A stretch of 64,000 nucleotides of DNA from Bacteroidales bacterium (GTDB lineage Bacteria > Bacteroidota > Bacteroidia > Bacteroidales > UBA932): NCBI GenBank assembly GCA_017960545.1, contig JAGCYZ010000054.1, positions 1 to 64,000 of the forward strand. Reading direction: 5' to 3'. A program made the translations under genes and the position numbers. Positions 15,482 through 24,436 of the stretch are shown here, piece after piece. The notes beneath the pieces were generated by a model. The model saw only the letters and a program-made list of their open reading frames with translations, was not told the DNA's origin and searched no databases. How positions within the stretch are numbered: position 1 is the first letter of the stretch; the number at the start of each line of letters is the position of its first letter.

Positions 15482-16624
15482 CTATTTGCTGTATTTCTCT
15501 GATTGCTCTTTGATGAGTTCGTCAAGGACGCCAGGGTCGAAGTAGTTGATTTTCATAGCCTTCTTGACGTCGGCAAGGGTCTCTGCCGCTGCTGCGCGGG
15601 CCACCTCGGAACCTTTGCGGAGCACCTCGTAAACATACGGGATGTTCTGCTCAAGGGCGTGGCGGCGCTGGCGTATTGGCTCGAGGGTGTCGTTGAGGAC
15701 TGAATTCAGGAACTTCTTTATCATCATGTCTCCGAGGCCTCCGGCGCGGTACTGGTCCTTTACTTCGTCCAGGGAATTGAACGTGAACGAGACCTTCTTG
15801 CCTATGAAGGCGTCCCTGAACAATTCAAAATGCTCCGGTTTGCAGAAGGCGTCAAGGTAGGTGAATACGGTGTTGCCTTCTATGTGTCCGGGGTCTGATA
15901 CCTGGAGGTGCTGAGGGTCTGTGTACATTCCCTTGACTTTTTCCCAGACTACGTCGGCAGGGTCCGAAAGGTAGATGCAGTTGCCAAGGGACTTGCTCAT
16001 CTTGGCCTTGCCGTCTGTTCCGGGAAGACGCATGCAGGCGGCATTGTCCGGAAGCATAATGTCCGGCTCCACAAGGGTCTCCCCATACGTGGAGTTGAAT
16101 TTGCGGACAATCTCGCGGGTCTGTTCCAGCATTGGTTCCTGGTCCTCACCCACAGGCACCACGGTTGCCTTGAAGGCGGTTATGTCCGATGCCTGGCTTA
16201 TAGGGTAGCAGAAGAAGCCCACCGGGATGCCGGCCTTGTTGTCCGCGTTGTCGTCGCTGTAGCCGCGGAGCTGCATTTCCTGCTTTACGGTGGGGTTGCG
16301 CTGGAGCCTCTGGACGGTTACCAGGTTCTGGTAGAAGAAGGTAAGCTCCGTAAGCTCGCTTACCTGGCTCTGGATGAACAGGACGCTCTTTTCAGGGTCC
16401 AGGCCTGCGGATATATAGTCCATAGCCACTTCCAGGATGTTCTGGCGGACCTTTTCAGGGTTGTCCGCATTGTCAGTGAGAGCCTGGGCGTCGGCAATCA
16501 TTATGAATATCTTGTCATATTCCCCGCTGTTCTGCAATTCTACGCGGCGGCGCAGGGAACCCACGTAGTGTCCAATGTGAAGGCGACCGGTTGGACGGTC
16601 GCCTGTGAGGATAATCTTTTCCAT
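15482..16624 (-). CDS. trpS: Tryptophan--tRNA ligase
   Basis: Encodes 380 residues. Class I aminoacyl-tRNA synthetase signatures are present: [12 protein letters not shown] (HIGH, 16-19) and [10 protein letters not shown] (KMSKS, about 207). It charges tRNA-Trp in the cytoplasm. It is longer than the roughly 330-residue bacterial norm, with extra sequence in the C-terminal half. The ATG lies only 2 bp after the recA stop, so it is co-transcribed with recA and the downstream peptidase gene. The combination looks incidental rather than functional. Confidence 0.97.
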   Translation of the reverse strand: MEKIILTGDRPTGRLHIGHYVGSLRRRVELQNSGEYDKIFIMIADAQALTDNADNPEKVRQNILEVAMDYISAGLDPEKSVLFIQSQVSELTELTFFYQNLVTVQRLQRNPTVKQEMQLRGYSDDNADNKAGIPVGFFCYPISQASDITAFKATVVPVGEDQEPMLEQTREIVRKFNSTYGETLVEPDIMLPDNAACMRLPGTDGKAKMSKSLGNCIYLSDPADVVWEKVKGMYTDPQHLQVSDPGHIEGNTVFTYLDAFCKPEHFELFRDAFIGKKVSFTFNSLDEVKDQYRAGGLGDMMIKKFLNSVLNDTLEPIRQRRHALEQNIPYVYEVLRKGSEVARAAAAETLADVKKAMKINYFDPGVLDELIKEQSEKYSK

Positions 16625-16626
16625 AA

Positions 16627-17655
16627 TCAGTCGTTAACGTTGGCAAGGGCTTCGCGGATCTTGGCCTCGATCTCATCGCAGAGCTCGGGATTGTCCTTGA
16701 GCAGCTGCTTGACGGCCTCACGGCCCTGGGCTATCTTCTGGTCATTGTAGCTGAACCAGGATCCGGACTTGTGGATTATGTCAAACTCGACGCCGAGGTC
16801 CACAATTTCTCCCACGTGCGAGATGCCTTCGCCGAATACGATGTCAAATTCCGCCTTCTTGAAAGGAGGGGCCATCTTGTTCTTCACCACCTTTACGCGG
16901 GTGCGGTTGCCGGTGGCCTCGTCTCCGTCCTTGAGCTGGGTGGTACGCCTGACGTCAATGCGAACGGAAGCGTAGAACTTGAGGGCGTTTCCTCCGGTGG
17001 TGGTTTCAGGATTGCCGAACATAATGCCTATCTTCTCCCTGAGCTGGTTGATGAAGATGCAGCAGGTGTTGGTCTTTGCAATGTTTGCCGTGAGTTTGCG
17101 CAGGGCCTGGCTCATAAGGCGGGCCTGCAGACCCACTTTGTTGTCTCCCATCTCTCCCTCGATCTCCGCCTTTGGGGTGAGGGCGGCCACGGAGTCTATG
17201 ACAATGATGTCTATTGCTCCGGAGCGGATGAGGTTGTCCGCTATTTCAAGGGCCTGCTCGCCGTTGTCCGGCTGGGATATGAGCAGGGTCTCAAGGTTTA
17301 CGCCAAGTGCCTTGGCATAGGTTCTGTCAAATGCGTGTTCCGCATCGATCATAGCGGCTATGCCGCCCTGTTTCTGAGCCTGGGCAATAGCGTGTATTGC
17401 CAGTGTGGTCTTTCCGCTGGATTCAGGACCATAGATCTCGATGATCCTGCCGCGCGGGTAGCCTCCTATTCCAAGCGCGTGGTCAAGGGCTACGGAGCCG
17501 CTTGGAATTACCTGTACGTCCCATTGTGGCTGATCTCCCAACTTCATGATCGTACCTTTCCCATAATCTTTCTCAATCTTGTCGATCGTGGCCTGCAGGG
17601 CCTTGAGCTTTGCAGCATTCATCTCTGCAGCCTTTGCTTCAACTTCTTTAGCCAT
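16627..17655 (-). CDS. recA: Recombinase RecA
   Basis: Encodes 342 residues. Walker [10 protein letters not shown] (76-84), [20 protein letters not shown] with Walker B and loop L1, the [20 protein letters not shown] loop L2 region and KNKMAPPFK are all textbook RecA. It carries out homologous strand exchange and is loaded onto DNA processed by AddAB. The gene is the first of the recA-trpS-DPP11 operon, with a -7 box TATCTTTG (complement at 17683-17690) and a leader of about 20 nt. recX lies separately at 23503. Confidence 0.99.
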   Translation of the reverse strand: MAKEVEAKAAEMNAAKLKALQATIDKIEKDYGKGTIMKLGDQPQWDVQVIPSGSVALDHALGIGGYPRGRIIEIYGPESSGKTTLAIHAIAQAQKQGGIAAMIDAEHAFDRTYAKALGVNLETLLISQPDNGEQALEIADNLIRSGAIDIIVIDSVAALTPKAEIEGEMGDNKVGLQARLMSQALRKLTANIAKTNTCCIFINQLREKIGIMFGNPETTTGGNALKFYASVRIDVRRTTQLKDGDEATGNRTRVKVVKNKMAPPFKKAEFDIVFGEGISHVGEIVDLGVEFDIIHKSGSWFSYNDQKIAQGREAVKQLLKDNPELCDEIEAKIREALANVND

Positions 17656-17682
17656 AATGTCTGTTTTTTATTGTTATCTTAA

Positions 17683-17709
17683 CAAAGATAGTATTTTTCA
17701 CTAATTTTG
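17683..17709. promoter_or_regulatory. Divergent -7 boxes (recA / rlmN)
   Basis: Minus-strand TATCTTTG at 17683-17690 serves recA; plus-strand TAATTTTG at 17702-17709 serves rlmN. Eleven bases separate them, so the two polymerase footprints overlap. Confidence 0.7.
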
Positions 17710-17720
17710 CCGTGTATTTT

Positions 17721-18734
17721 ATGAAAGATATTTTACTGGGAAAAAGCCCTTCCGAACTGAAGGAAACGGTGCTCCGTCTGGGGCTTCCGGCATTCACTGC
17801 AAAACAGATTGCCAACTGGCTTTACGTGAGGCGGGAATTCGATTTCGCCAATATGACGGACATATCCAAGGCCGGGCGCGAACTGCTTGACAAAGAGTGC
17901 GATACGGGACTCGTGCGCCCTATGGAATGCCAGACTTCAGCCGACGGGACACGCAAGTATCTCTTCCCCGTGGAAGGGGGAGCGGTGGAGGCCGTGGTCA
18001 TCCCTGACGGGGACCGCCGCACGCTGTGCGTGTCATCCCAGGCAGGGTGCAAGATGGGCTGCGCATTCTGTATGACCGGACGCCAGGGCTTCCACGGCAG
18101 CCTGACCGCCGCGCAGATCCTCAGCCAGTTCCTGGCCATTGAGGAGAGCGCCGCACTCACCAACGCCGTTTTTATGGGAATGGGGGAGCCTTTGGACAAT
18201 TACGGCAATGTCACCAGGGCCATAGAAGCGCTTACCGCTCCCTGGGGCTTCGCCTGGAGTCCAAAGCGCATAACCCTGTCAACCATAGGAGTCCTTCCCA
18301 GGCTCAAGCAGTATCTGGACCAAAGCAAGTGCCATCTGGCGGTCAGCCTGCACAACCCTTTTCCGGAGGAAAGGCTGCAGATGATGCCCGCCCAGAAAGC
18401 CTGGCCGCTTGAAGACGTCATTGCGCTTCTGCGCAAATACGACTTCACCGGCCAGAGGCGCGTCAGCTTCGAGTACACGATGTTCAGCGGATTCAATGAC
18501 AGCAAGCGCCACGCAGACGCCCTTATCCGCCTCCTTTCTGGCCTGGAGTGCAGGGTGAACCTCATCCGGTTCCATAAGATCCCTGATTTTCCGTATGTGA
18601 GTTCGTCGGACGGAGTGATGGAGGCTTTCCGGGACCGCCTTAACGCGCACGGGCTCACCTGTACCATCCGCGCATCGCGCGGAGAGGACATTTTCGCCGC
18701 CTGCGGTCTCCTCGCAGGAAAGCATAACGGCTAG
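17721..18734 (+). CDS. rlmN: Dual-specificity RNA methyltransferase RlmN
   Basis: Encodes 337 residues from ATG 17721; a GTG at 17712 is an alternative only 2 nt after the -7 box. A radical SAM motif CKMGCAFC (C110, C114, C117) binds the 4Fe-4S cluster. Two mechanistic cysteines are expected, and the C-terminal one is in AACGLLAG (C328). It methylates C2 of A2503 in 23S rRNA and A37 in some tRNAs. The predicted leader is very short (about 5 nt), without a ribosome binding site. Its stop shares CTAG (18731-18734) with the convergent gene. Confidence 0.96.
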   Translation: MKDILLGKSPSELKETVLRLGLPAFTAKQIANWLYVRREFDFANMTDISKAGRELLDKECDTGLVRPMECQTSADGTRKYLFPVEGGAVEAVVIPDGDRRTLCVSSQAGCKMGCAFCMTGRQGFHGSLTAAQILSQFLAIEESAALTNAVFMGMGEPLDNYGNVTRAIEALTAPWGFAWSPKRITLSTIGVLPRLKQYLDQSKCHLAVSLHNPFPEERLQMMPAQKAWPLEDVIALLRKYDFTGQRRVSFEYTMFSGFNDSKRHADALIRLLSGLECRVNLIRFHKIPDFPYVSSSDGVMEAFRDRLNAHGLTCTIRASRGEDIFAACGLLAGKHNG

Positions 18735-20080
18735 ATAAGCAGAAGGGTTCTGAGCATCCCAACCTTGGCCCAGCGCATAGGAATGGAAGGGGATTTCCTT
18801 GCACCTGCCTTTTCTGAAGGGATGGAGTATTCCACGCCGGCTTCAATACCCATTGTCTGAAGGTTCCTGACAAATGCGTCCTCGAAGCCGTGTTCCACTA
18901 TCTTCCTTGAGAAATTAAGGTTCAGCCGGTTGCCGTAGCTGACACAGGCGCAGGCGCCGGATTTCTGCTGCGGGCGGCCCAGGATGAAGTCAATGTCCCG
19001 CACGTGCCCGCACATCCCTTCCGGAAGGGATATCTCTCCCAGATTGGAAAAGGTCTGGGAACAGTAGTTCTCCCCTTTGTGGCTGTTTATGAAGTTGATT
19101 GCCAGTCTCTTTATGAATAAGGGGATGCTGCGTATGGCCAGGTTGTCCTCAAGCGCGACGTTGGCGGCCACGCGGGTTGTAAGGCGGTGGGGGTTGACAT
19201 AGAGCCTCTTTTGGAGTTTCACTTCCTGGAGGATGTCCCCGAACGACAGGTTCCCGTTCCTGACATCTATCCCAAGATGCACGTATGAAGAGAAATTCCT
19301 CAGGGTGCGGCTGCCGAACATATGGCGGAGGTTTACCGGTACTTCCACCTTGAGGAACGGGCTGTCTCCTATGACGGGCTTGCTGGAACGGACTTCCTGA
19401 AGAGAGAGAAGCATCACCGCGGTTACCAGTTCCGTGACGGTGCAGCCGTTTTCCTTGGCCAGATCCAGCATCTTGTCAAGCGGCAGGCTGACCTTGACGT
19501 TGTTCAGTTTGCCTGCGCTTTCTTCAGTGCCGTGCAGATGGTAGGCCCTGGCTTCTTTGTCAAGGGATCCCTTCGTTCCGGAAAAACTGTCGAAACTGTC
19601 CTCCATCTCTTCTTTGAGGGGCTCTTGGTCAAGGTCCAGGATCCATTTTCCGGCGGGAATATCTACGCCGTAGCGCAAGCGTATGTATTCTGCAGTAAGG
19701 CTCATTGCGAATGTCATTGCTCCGGTGCCGTCCGTAAGGGCGTGGAAGAAATCCAGTACAATGCGGTTCCCATCGCATCCCGCCTTGAAAAGGTATCCGC
19801 CGTTTTTCCTGAAACTGAACGGGCGCATTGCAAAGGGGGGAGCGGTTACGGGCTCGTTCTCAAGGCGGCGGAGGAACCACCAGAAGAATCCCTTGTCCAA
19901 GGTGTAGCGGAATCCGGGGAAACGTTTGATGCTGTTCCTGAGAGCCTGGCCCAGCAAGTCTTGGGAGACTTCCTGGTCAAGGGTTACCGCCAGGCGGAAA
20001 ATGGTTGCGTACTTGCGTGTCCTGCAAGAGGGATATATGATGGATGCGTTGTCAAGTCTGGTCCAGGAGGGAGCTTTCAT
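18731..20080 (-). CDS. Condensation-fold (BAHD/alcohol acyltransferase-like) protein
   Basis: Encodes 449 residues. The motif FFHALTDGTG (H113, D117, G118) is the HxxxDG active site of the CoA-dependent acyltransferase superfamily (NRPS condensation domains, wax ester synthases, alcohol acetyltransferases). A C-terminal segment near 340-380 (SNLGEISLP, DFILGRP) fits the second half of that fold. There are no carrier-protein or adenylation domains, so it is a stand-alone acyltransferase of unknown substrate, perhaps a lipid or glycolipid. It has a -7 box TAACTTTG (complement at 20106-20113), divergent from the LytTR regulator gene. A regulatory link to that gene is possible but unproven. Confidence 0.7.
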   Translation of the reverse strand: MKAPSWTRLDNASIIYPSCRTRKYATIFRLAVTLDQEVSQDLLGQALRNSIKRFPGFRYTLDKGFFWWFLRRLENEPVTAPPFAMRPFSFRKNGGYLFKAGCDGNRIVLDFFHALTDGTGAMTFAMSLTAEYIRLRYGVDIPAGKWILDLDQEPLKEEMEDSFDSFSGTKGSLDKEARAYHLHGTEESAGKLNNVKVSLPLDKMLDLAKENGCTVTELVTAVMLLSLQEVRSSKPVIGDSPFLKVEVPVNLRHMFGSRTLRNFSSYVHLGIDVRNGNLSFGDILQEVKLQKRLYVNPHRLTTRVAANVALEDNLAIRSIPLFIKRLAINFINSHKGENYCSQTFSNLGEISLPEGMCGHVRDIDFILGRPQQKSGACACVSYGNRLNLNFSRKIVEHGFEDAFVRNLQTMGIEAGVEYSIPSEKAGARKSPSIPMRWAKVGMLRTLLLI

Positions 20081-20105
20081 AACAGTAAGTTCTTGTTTGC
20101 GGAGG

Positions 20106-20113
20106 CAAAGTTA
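20106..20113 (-). promoter_or_regulatory. -7 box for the condensation-fold gene
   Basis: The minus strand reads TAACTTTG, matching TAnnTTTG, with a predicted leader of about 20 nt to ATG 20080. Confidence 0.65.
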
Positions 20114-20175
20114 TGTCCAATCCCCATTCTGGTAAAACATTGGCAGCGAGGGTTGGTTTTTTGTGATATAAACAT

Positions 20176-20237
20176 TAATTTTGTGACGAAACGGTTATTT
20201 TTATTGACGAAAAAAGACTGACCTTGTTTTCGTCACA
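20176..20237 (+). promoter_or_regulatory. LytTR gene promoter with 21-bp-phased TGACGAAA repeats
   Basis: A -7 box TAATTTTG (20176-20183) is followed by TGACGAAA at 20184-20191 and 20205-20212, 21 bp apart (13-bp spacer), and by the inverted copy TTTCGTCA at 20228-20235. The outer copies extend to a 10-bp perfect inverted repeat (TGTGACGAAA / TTTCGTCACA). LytTR domains bind pairs of short direct repeats spaced about two helical turns, so this is a likely autoregulatory site of the downstream gene. It overlaps the start site, which suggests repression. Confidence 0.6.
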
Positions 20238-20255
20238 TCAAAATTTGTGACAGAT

Positions 20256-21071
20256 ATGAACTCATACCCCAAGGCTCTGAATGGATTTTCACCCCATCTT
20301 CTATACGTTTTCGGCCTTCCGGCATTCTTTCTCCTGAGCGTGCTCCTTTATGAGCCGTCGCATCTGGTTTCCCTGATGCATACCGGTGAGACGCCCGGAG
20401 TGCAGTTGTTTTCATTCAACATATCAATTGTAACGGCTATCATATTCGTGGTGATGCTTATCAGCAGGCTCATCCTGTTCCTCCTGCGCAAGCATCTGGA
20501 TATGACGCTTGGCTGGTTTGCAATGTGGTGCGTAATGGAGATTGTCCTCATTTCCTGCTTCGTCGCCCTTTATCTGACTCTTATGGATAAAGGTACGGAC
20601 GGGTTCTTCCTTTTCCTTGGACGCTCCATTTCGGTCCTGGGTTCCATCTTCATCATTCCATATTTGATCCTGACGCTCGCTTTCGCATTGGCGCAGGCGC
20701 GTAACGCCTCCACGGCAGAGCCTGAAAACCGCCTCAAATTCTATGACAGCAGGCACCAGCTCAAGTTCATCACTTCCGCGCAGTCCCTTATGTATCTGGA
20801 GGCCAATGAGAACTATGTAATCATCCATTTTGACGAGAACGGGGCGGAAAAGAAGTATCAGCTCCGCAATACCCTCAAGAGCGTGGAACCCTTATGTGAG
20901 AAAGCCGGATTCGTCCGTACCCACAGGGGATTCATAGTCAACCCGGCGCACGTGAGGCTTATCCGCAAGGAACCCGGAGGGTTCTTTTTCGCCGACATAG
21001 GTACTGAACGCCCGCAGGGCATTCCCGTATCCAAGAAATATTATGATAACCTGACAGCATCCCTTCTTTAG
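20256..21071 (+). CDS. LytTR-domain transcriptional regulator with membrane domain
   Basis: Encodes 271 residues from ATG 20256; GTG 20247 is the alternative. About four hydrophobic helices fill residues 10-155 (for example SIVTAIIFVVMLI and VLGSIFIIPYLILTLAFAL). A LytTR DNA-binding domain follows (about 170-270; SLMYLEANENYVIIHF, RTHRGFIVNPAHV). There is no receiver domain and no histidine kinase, so it probably senses an envelope signal directly. It heads a tight + strand unit (patatin-barrel, recX, GNAT-like, mtgA). The repeats at its own promoter point to autoregulation. Confidence 0.88.
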   Translation: MNSYPKALNGFSPHLLYVFGLPAFFLLSVLLYEPSHLVSLMHTGETPGVQLFSFNISIVTAIIFVVMLISRLILFLLRKHLDMTLGWFAMWCVMEIVLISCFVALYLTLMDKGTDGFFLFLGRSISVLGSIFIIPYLILTLAFALAQARNASTAEPENRLKFYDSRHQLKFITSAQSLMYLEANENYVIIHFDENGAEKKYQLRNTLKSVEPLCEKAGFVRTHRGFIVNPAHVRLIRKEPGGFFFADIGTERPQGIPVSKKYYDNLTASLL

Positions 21072-21074
21072 ATT

Positions 21075-23501
21075 ATGAAAGCTTATTTTAGATATTTGGC
21101 AGTTGCACTGTTGCTTGCCGCACCGCTTCGCGCAGGAGCCCAGCTTTCCACTTCCAGTGTCAATCCCCAGGACGACACCCTTGCCGTCAGGCAGATGAGG
21201 ACTTACCTGAATGGCATCCGCCGCACTGAGAAGCGCCCCACGGTGGCGCTGGTGCTCAGCGGCGGAGGCGCCAAGGGCGCCGCCCACGTGGGCGTGATCA
21301 AGTACCTGGAAGAGAACGAGATACCTATTGACGTGGTGATAGGCACCAGTATGGGCGGTCTGATGGGCGGACTCTACTCTATGGGTTATTCCGCCGCGGA
21401 ACTGGATTCCCTGCTCAGGACACTTGACTGGGGCAAGATTCTCAGCGACGATGTCCCAAGCGAATACATATCGTACAAGACCAAGAGATACAGGGAGGTG
21501 TACAGCCTGCGTCTGCCGTTCCATTACCTCAGGAGGGACCTTGAAAGGCGTCTGGAGGATGATTCTCCGGACAAGGTGCTGGAGCGCAGCCTGGGCCTGA
21601 GCAAAGACCAGGTGGAGGGCCTGCTTGGCAGTTCCAAGAACTCTGGCTTTGGACTGGGGACAAGCCTTCCGGCCGGTTTCGTGGCCGGACTTAACGTTAC
21701 CAACCAGATATCGTCCCTGTCCGTGGGCTATCAGGATGACATTCCTTTCTCTGATTTCCCCAGGCCGTTCTTCTGCGTGGCGTCTGACCTGGTGAGCTGC
21801 AAGGCGTACAACTGGTCCCGCGGCTCAATTGTGGATGCAATGCGCTCCACAATGTCCATCCCCGGCCTTTTCGACCCGGTCCGCTACCAGGGCAAGGTCC
21901 TGATAGACGGAGGAACCAGGAACAATTTCCCCACCGACATAGCCCGCGCGATGGGTGCTGACATAATCATAGGTGTTGAACTGTCCGATCCGGACAAGAC
22001 CTATACGGAAATCAACAATCTTGGCAACCTGCTGATGCCGCTCATAGATATGCTTGGAAGGGAAGCGTTTGACAAGAACCTTGAGAACGTGGACGTTTTC
22101 ATAAAGCCGGACCTCAAGGGATACAATATGCTCAGTTTCGACCATTCTAGCATAGAAGATATCATCCAGAAAGGATATGAGGCTGCAGGCGACCTTGGAG
22201 ACCAGATTGCCGAGATAAGGGAAAAGGTCCGGGGAGCCGACCTCGGCCTGCATAATGACAAAGCCATAGACATAGGGGAGAAGTACGTGCAGATAGACAG
22301 GATTGAATTCAACGGCATAACCGACCCGGAGTCCCTGTTCCTTTCCAAGAGGCTGGACATCAGTGCTGGCGACTATGTATCCAAAGCGGAGATCGAGGAT
22401 GCAATGGCTATGATTTACGCCACAGGCTCCTTCAATATGGTAACCTACCGCCTTTACGGGGAGGAAGCGCCCTTCCATCTGATGTTTGACTGTGAAAAGG
22501 GCCCCGTGCACCAGCTTGGGCTGGGTTTCAGGGCGGACAGCGAGGAACTGGTTTCACTCATATTCAACATAGGCTTCGGCGTACTGAACCTGAGAGGACC
22601 GTCCGTGGAGTTCACCGGCAGGGTGGGCAGGGACAAATACCTTGATTCCCATTTTGAACTGGATGTGCCGGGCATCCCTACCCTAAACGCCAGGGCAAGG
22701 ATAGAAAACAACGTGGCTGACATAATCTACTCTGACGATTCCAGATATCAGGTAGGTTACTGGGGACACAAGGAAGACATCTATTTCTCTGACATCAGCT
22801 GGAAGAAGGCAGGCATAAGCCTGGGTGCAAGGAACAGGTTCTACCAGGTGAATTCCTGGCTGACCAATGACGGAACCAAGATGGATGCGGAGACAATGAA
22901 ACTTTATTCCGGCAATTACAATTCCATTTTTGGGGACCTGCGCATAAATACCACCGATGACGGCTATTACCCTACCAGGGGAATCAGCCTGGGCGCCACC
23001 TATGAGTTTATCTTCCACAAGTCTTCATCGCCGGATTTCTCACCGGTACACGTGGCTGCGCTGGACGTACACCAGGTTCTCCCTCTTGGAAAGTACGTGG
23101 CTTTCATCCCGGGTTTCCACGCCAGGGCCGTCCTGGACAACGACATCTTCAACATCTACCAGAAAAACTACATAGGAGGATATATGAGCGGACGATATGT
23201 GGACCACCGCATACCGTTCCCCGGATTTGCAGAAGCCGCCGTCGTGGGAGACTACGCCGGTGTTGTTGACGCTACCCTGAGAATCAACCCGGTGAAGAAT
23301 TTCTACGTTTCCGCCATTGCTGCCGCCCTCAAGGATGCTGACAGGCTGGAGGACATCACCAGCGACCTGCGCCCTACAGCGCTGGGAGCGGCGGTGGAGT
23401 TCTCATACAAGACTATCCTGGGGCCGCTGAAGGCCACCGTACACTGGTCTGACATAACCAGCCGCGTAGGCGCTTACCTCAGTTTCGGATACGATTTCTA
23501 G
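21075..23501 (+). CDS. Patatin-like phospholipase with POTRA and BamA-type beta-barrel
   Basis: Encodes 808 residues with a signal peptide (cleavage near RAGA). The patatin domain has the oxyanion loop SGGGAKG (62-68), nucleophile GTSMG (S92) and the DGG aspartate (D278), so the Ser-Asp dyad is intact. A POTRA-like segment follows (about 415-470: IDRIEFNGITDPESLFLSKRL), then a C-terminal 16-strand-type barrel ending in aromatic F (YLSFGYDF). This resembles the PlpD/type Vd autotransporters and is widespread in Bacteroidota. It likely delivers a lipase to the cell surface or remodels outer-membrane lipids. It starts 3 bp after the LytTR stop. Confidence 0.92.
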   Translation: MKAYFRYLAVALLLAAPLRAGAQLSTSSVNPQDDTLAVRQMRTYLNGIRRTEKRPTVALVLSGGGAKGAAHVGVIKYLEENEIPIDVVIGTSMGGLMGGLYSMGYSAAELDSLLRTLDWGKILSDDVPSEYISYKTKRYREVYSLRLPFHYLRRDLERRLEDDSPDKVLERSLGLSKDQVEGLLGSSKNSGFGLGTSLPAGFVAGLNVTNQISSLSVGYQDDIPFSDFPRPFFCVASDLVSCKAYNWSRGSIVDAMRSTMSIPGLFDPVRYQGKVLIDGGTRNNFPTDIARAMGADIIIGVELSDPDKTYTEINNLGNLLMPLIDMLGREAFDKNLENVDVFIKPDLKGYNMLSFDHSSIEDIIQKGYEAAGDLGDQIAEIREKVRGADLGLHNDKAIDIGEKYVQIDRIEFNGITDPESLFLSKRLDISAGDYVSKAEIEDAMAMIYATGSFNMVTYRLYGEEAPFHLMFDCEKGPVHQLGLGFRADSEELVSLIFNIGFGVLNLRGPSVEFTGRVGRDKYLDSHFELDVPGIPTLNARARIENNVADIIYSDDSRYQVGYWGHKEDIYFSDISWKKAGISLGARNRFYQVNSWLTNDGTKMDAETMKLYSGNYNSIFGDLRINTTDDGYYPTRGISLGATYEFIFHKSSSPDFSPVHVAALDVHQVLPLGKYVAFIPGFHARAVLDNDIFNIYQKNYIGGYMSGRYVDHRIPFPGFAEAAVVGDYAGVVDATLRINPVKNFYVSAIAAALKDADRLEDITSDLRPTALGAAVEFSYKTILGPLKATVHWSDITSRVGAYLSFGYDF

Positions 23502-23502
23502 T

Positions 23503-23964
23503 ATGGATACCGCCGTTCTCAACAGATTCCAGGCCCTCTGCTCCAAAAGCGAGCAGTGCTCCGCTGACATATACCGCAAGATCCTGAAAGCGCTCGACGG
23601 CAACGAGGCCGGGGCGCAGGAGATGCTCGATTCGCTGATTGCGGACAAGTTCATCGACGATGCCCGGTACGCCGCAGCCTTCGCCCGGGACAAGGCCCGC
23701 CTGGAAGGCTGGGGCCCTGTCAAGATTCGCTTCAAGCTGCGGGCAAAGGGCATCCCGGAGGCCGCCATAAGGGAGGGAATCGGGCAGATTGACGCCGATC
23801 AGGCGGATGACAGGCTCCTGCGCCTGCTCCAGGCAAAATGCAAGTCCCTCCAGGGCGATCCCCAGATCAAGTTCAAGCTGCTGAAGTATGCCCTTGGCCG
23901 CGGCTACGATTATGACCGGATTGCCCCAATGGTAGATAAAGTGCTTTCCGATGGACAATCTTAA
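23503..23964 (+). CDS. recX: Regulatory protein RecX
   Basis: Encodes 153 residues. It has the three-helix repeat pattern of RecX (DKFIDDARYAAAFARDKARLEGWGPVKI, then LRAKGIPEAAIREGI). RecX modulates RecA filaments. It lies one base after the patatin-barrel stop, remote from recA (16627-17655) but in the same window. Its end overlaps the next gene by 14 bp. Confidence 0.9.
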   Translation: MDTAVLNRFQALCSKSEQCSADIYRKILKALDGNEAGAQEMLDSLIADKFIDDARYAAAFARDKARLEGWGPVKIRFKLRAKGIPEAAIREGIGQIDADQADDRLLRLLQAKCKSLQGDPQIKFKLLKYALGRGYDYDRIAPMVDKVLSDGQS

Positions 23965-24436
23965 GCTCAGTACTGTATATGCCCGGAACTGTCGGGTGGA
24001 GAGGATAGACAAGGCTACTGCGCAGGAGTTCATGGACAGGTGCCACCGAATGGGTTTCACCACCGGGCGGTATCATTTCGCATTGTTCGTAAAGCGGCGT
24101 ACAGGGGAATCCGAGGCTGGTCTGGACAAGGATACAATGGTGGCCGCCGCAAGCTTCTCCCAGGCCCGCAAATGGGTCAAGGACGGCAGGGAAGTTCGTT
24201 CCTATGAATGGATCCGCTACTGCTCGCTGCCGGATGTGCGGGTGGTTGGCGGAATGGGCAAGATTCTTGAAGAGTTCATATCCCTTGTCAGGCCGGATGA
24301 CGTGATGACTTATTCCGATCCGCGGTGGTCTGACGGAGACGCTTACAGGGCTCTGGGCTTCGTCCCGGAAGGGGAGAAGGACTTCGGGGCCTTCAAGAGC
24401 GTCAAAATGAGGCTGAAACTCACAGATTATGACTAA
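23951..24436 (+). CDS. Uncharacterised GNAT-like protein
   Basis: Encodes 161 residues. It has no confident family. The middle and end (VAAASFSQARKW, SYEWIRYCSLPDVRVVGGMGKIL, YSDPRWSDGDAYRALGF) have the look of a GNAT acyltransferase fold: a V/R-x-x-GG-x-G/A helix start and a Y-x-x-LGF end strand, as in Mom-like and phage-associated relatives. There is no signal peptide, so it should be cytoplasmic. It overlaps recX (14 bp) and mtgA (8 bp), so it is translationally coupled to both. The role is unknown; the EW-R-CS and YSD-RWS-G-Y motifs may be its active site. Confidence 0.55.
   Translation: MDNLKLSTVYARNCRVERIDKATAQEFMDRCHRMGFTTGRYHFALFVKRRTGESEAGLDKDTMVAAASFSQARKWVKDGREVRSYEWIRYCSLPDVRVVGGMGKILEEFISLVRPDDVMTYSDPRWSDGDAYRALGFVPEGEKDFGAFKSVKMRLKLTDYD

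Noticed and set aside
20231..20251. CRP/FNR-like palindrome upstream of the LytTR gene
   Set aside because: The half-sites are inverted (TCACA-N8-TGTGA instead of TGTGA-N6-TCACA), and the phased TGACGAAA repeats explain the sequence better.
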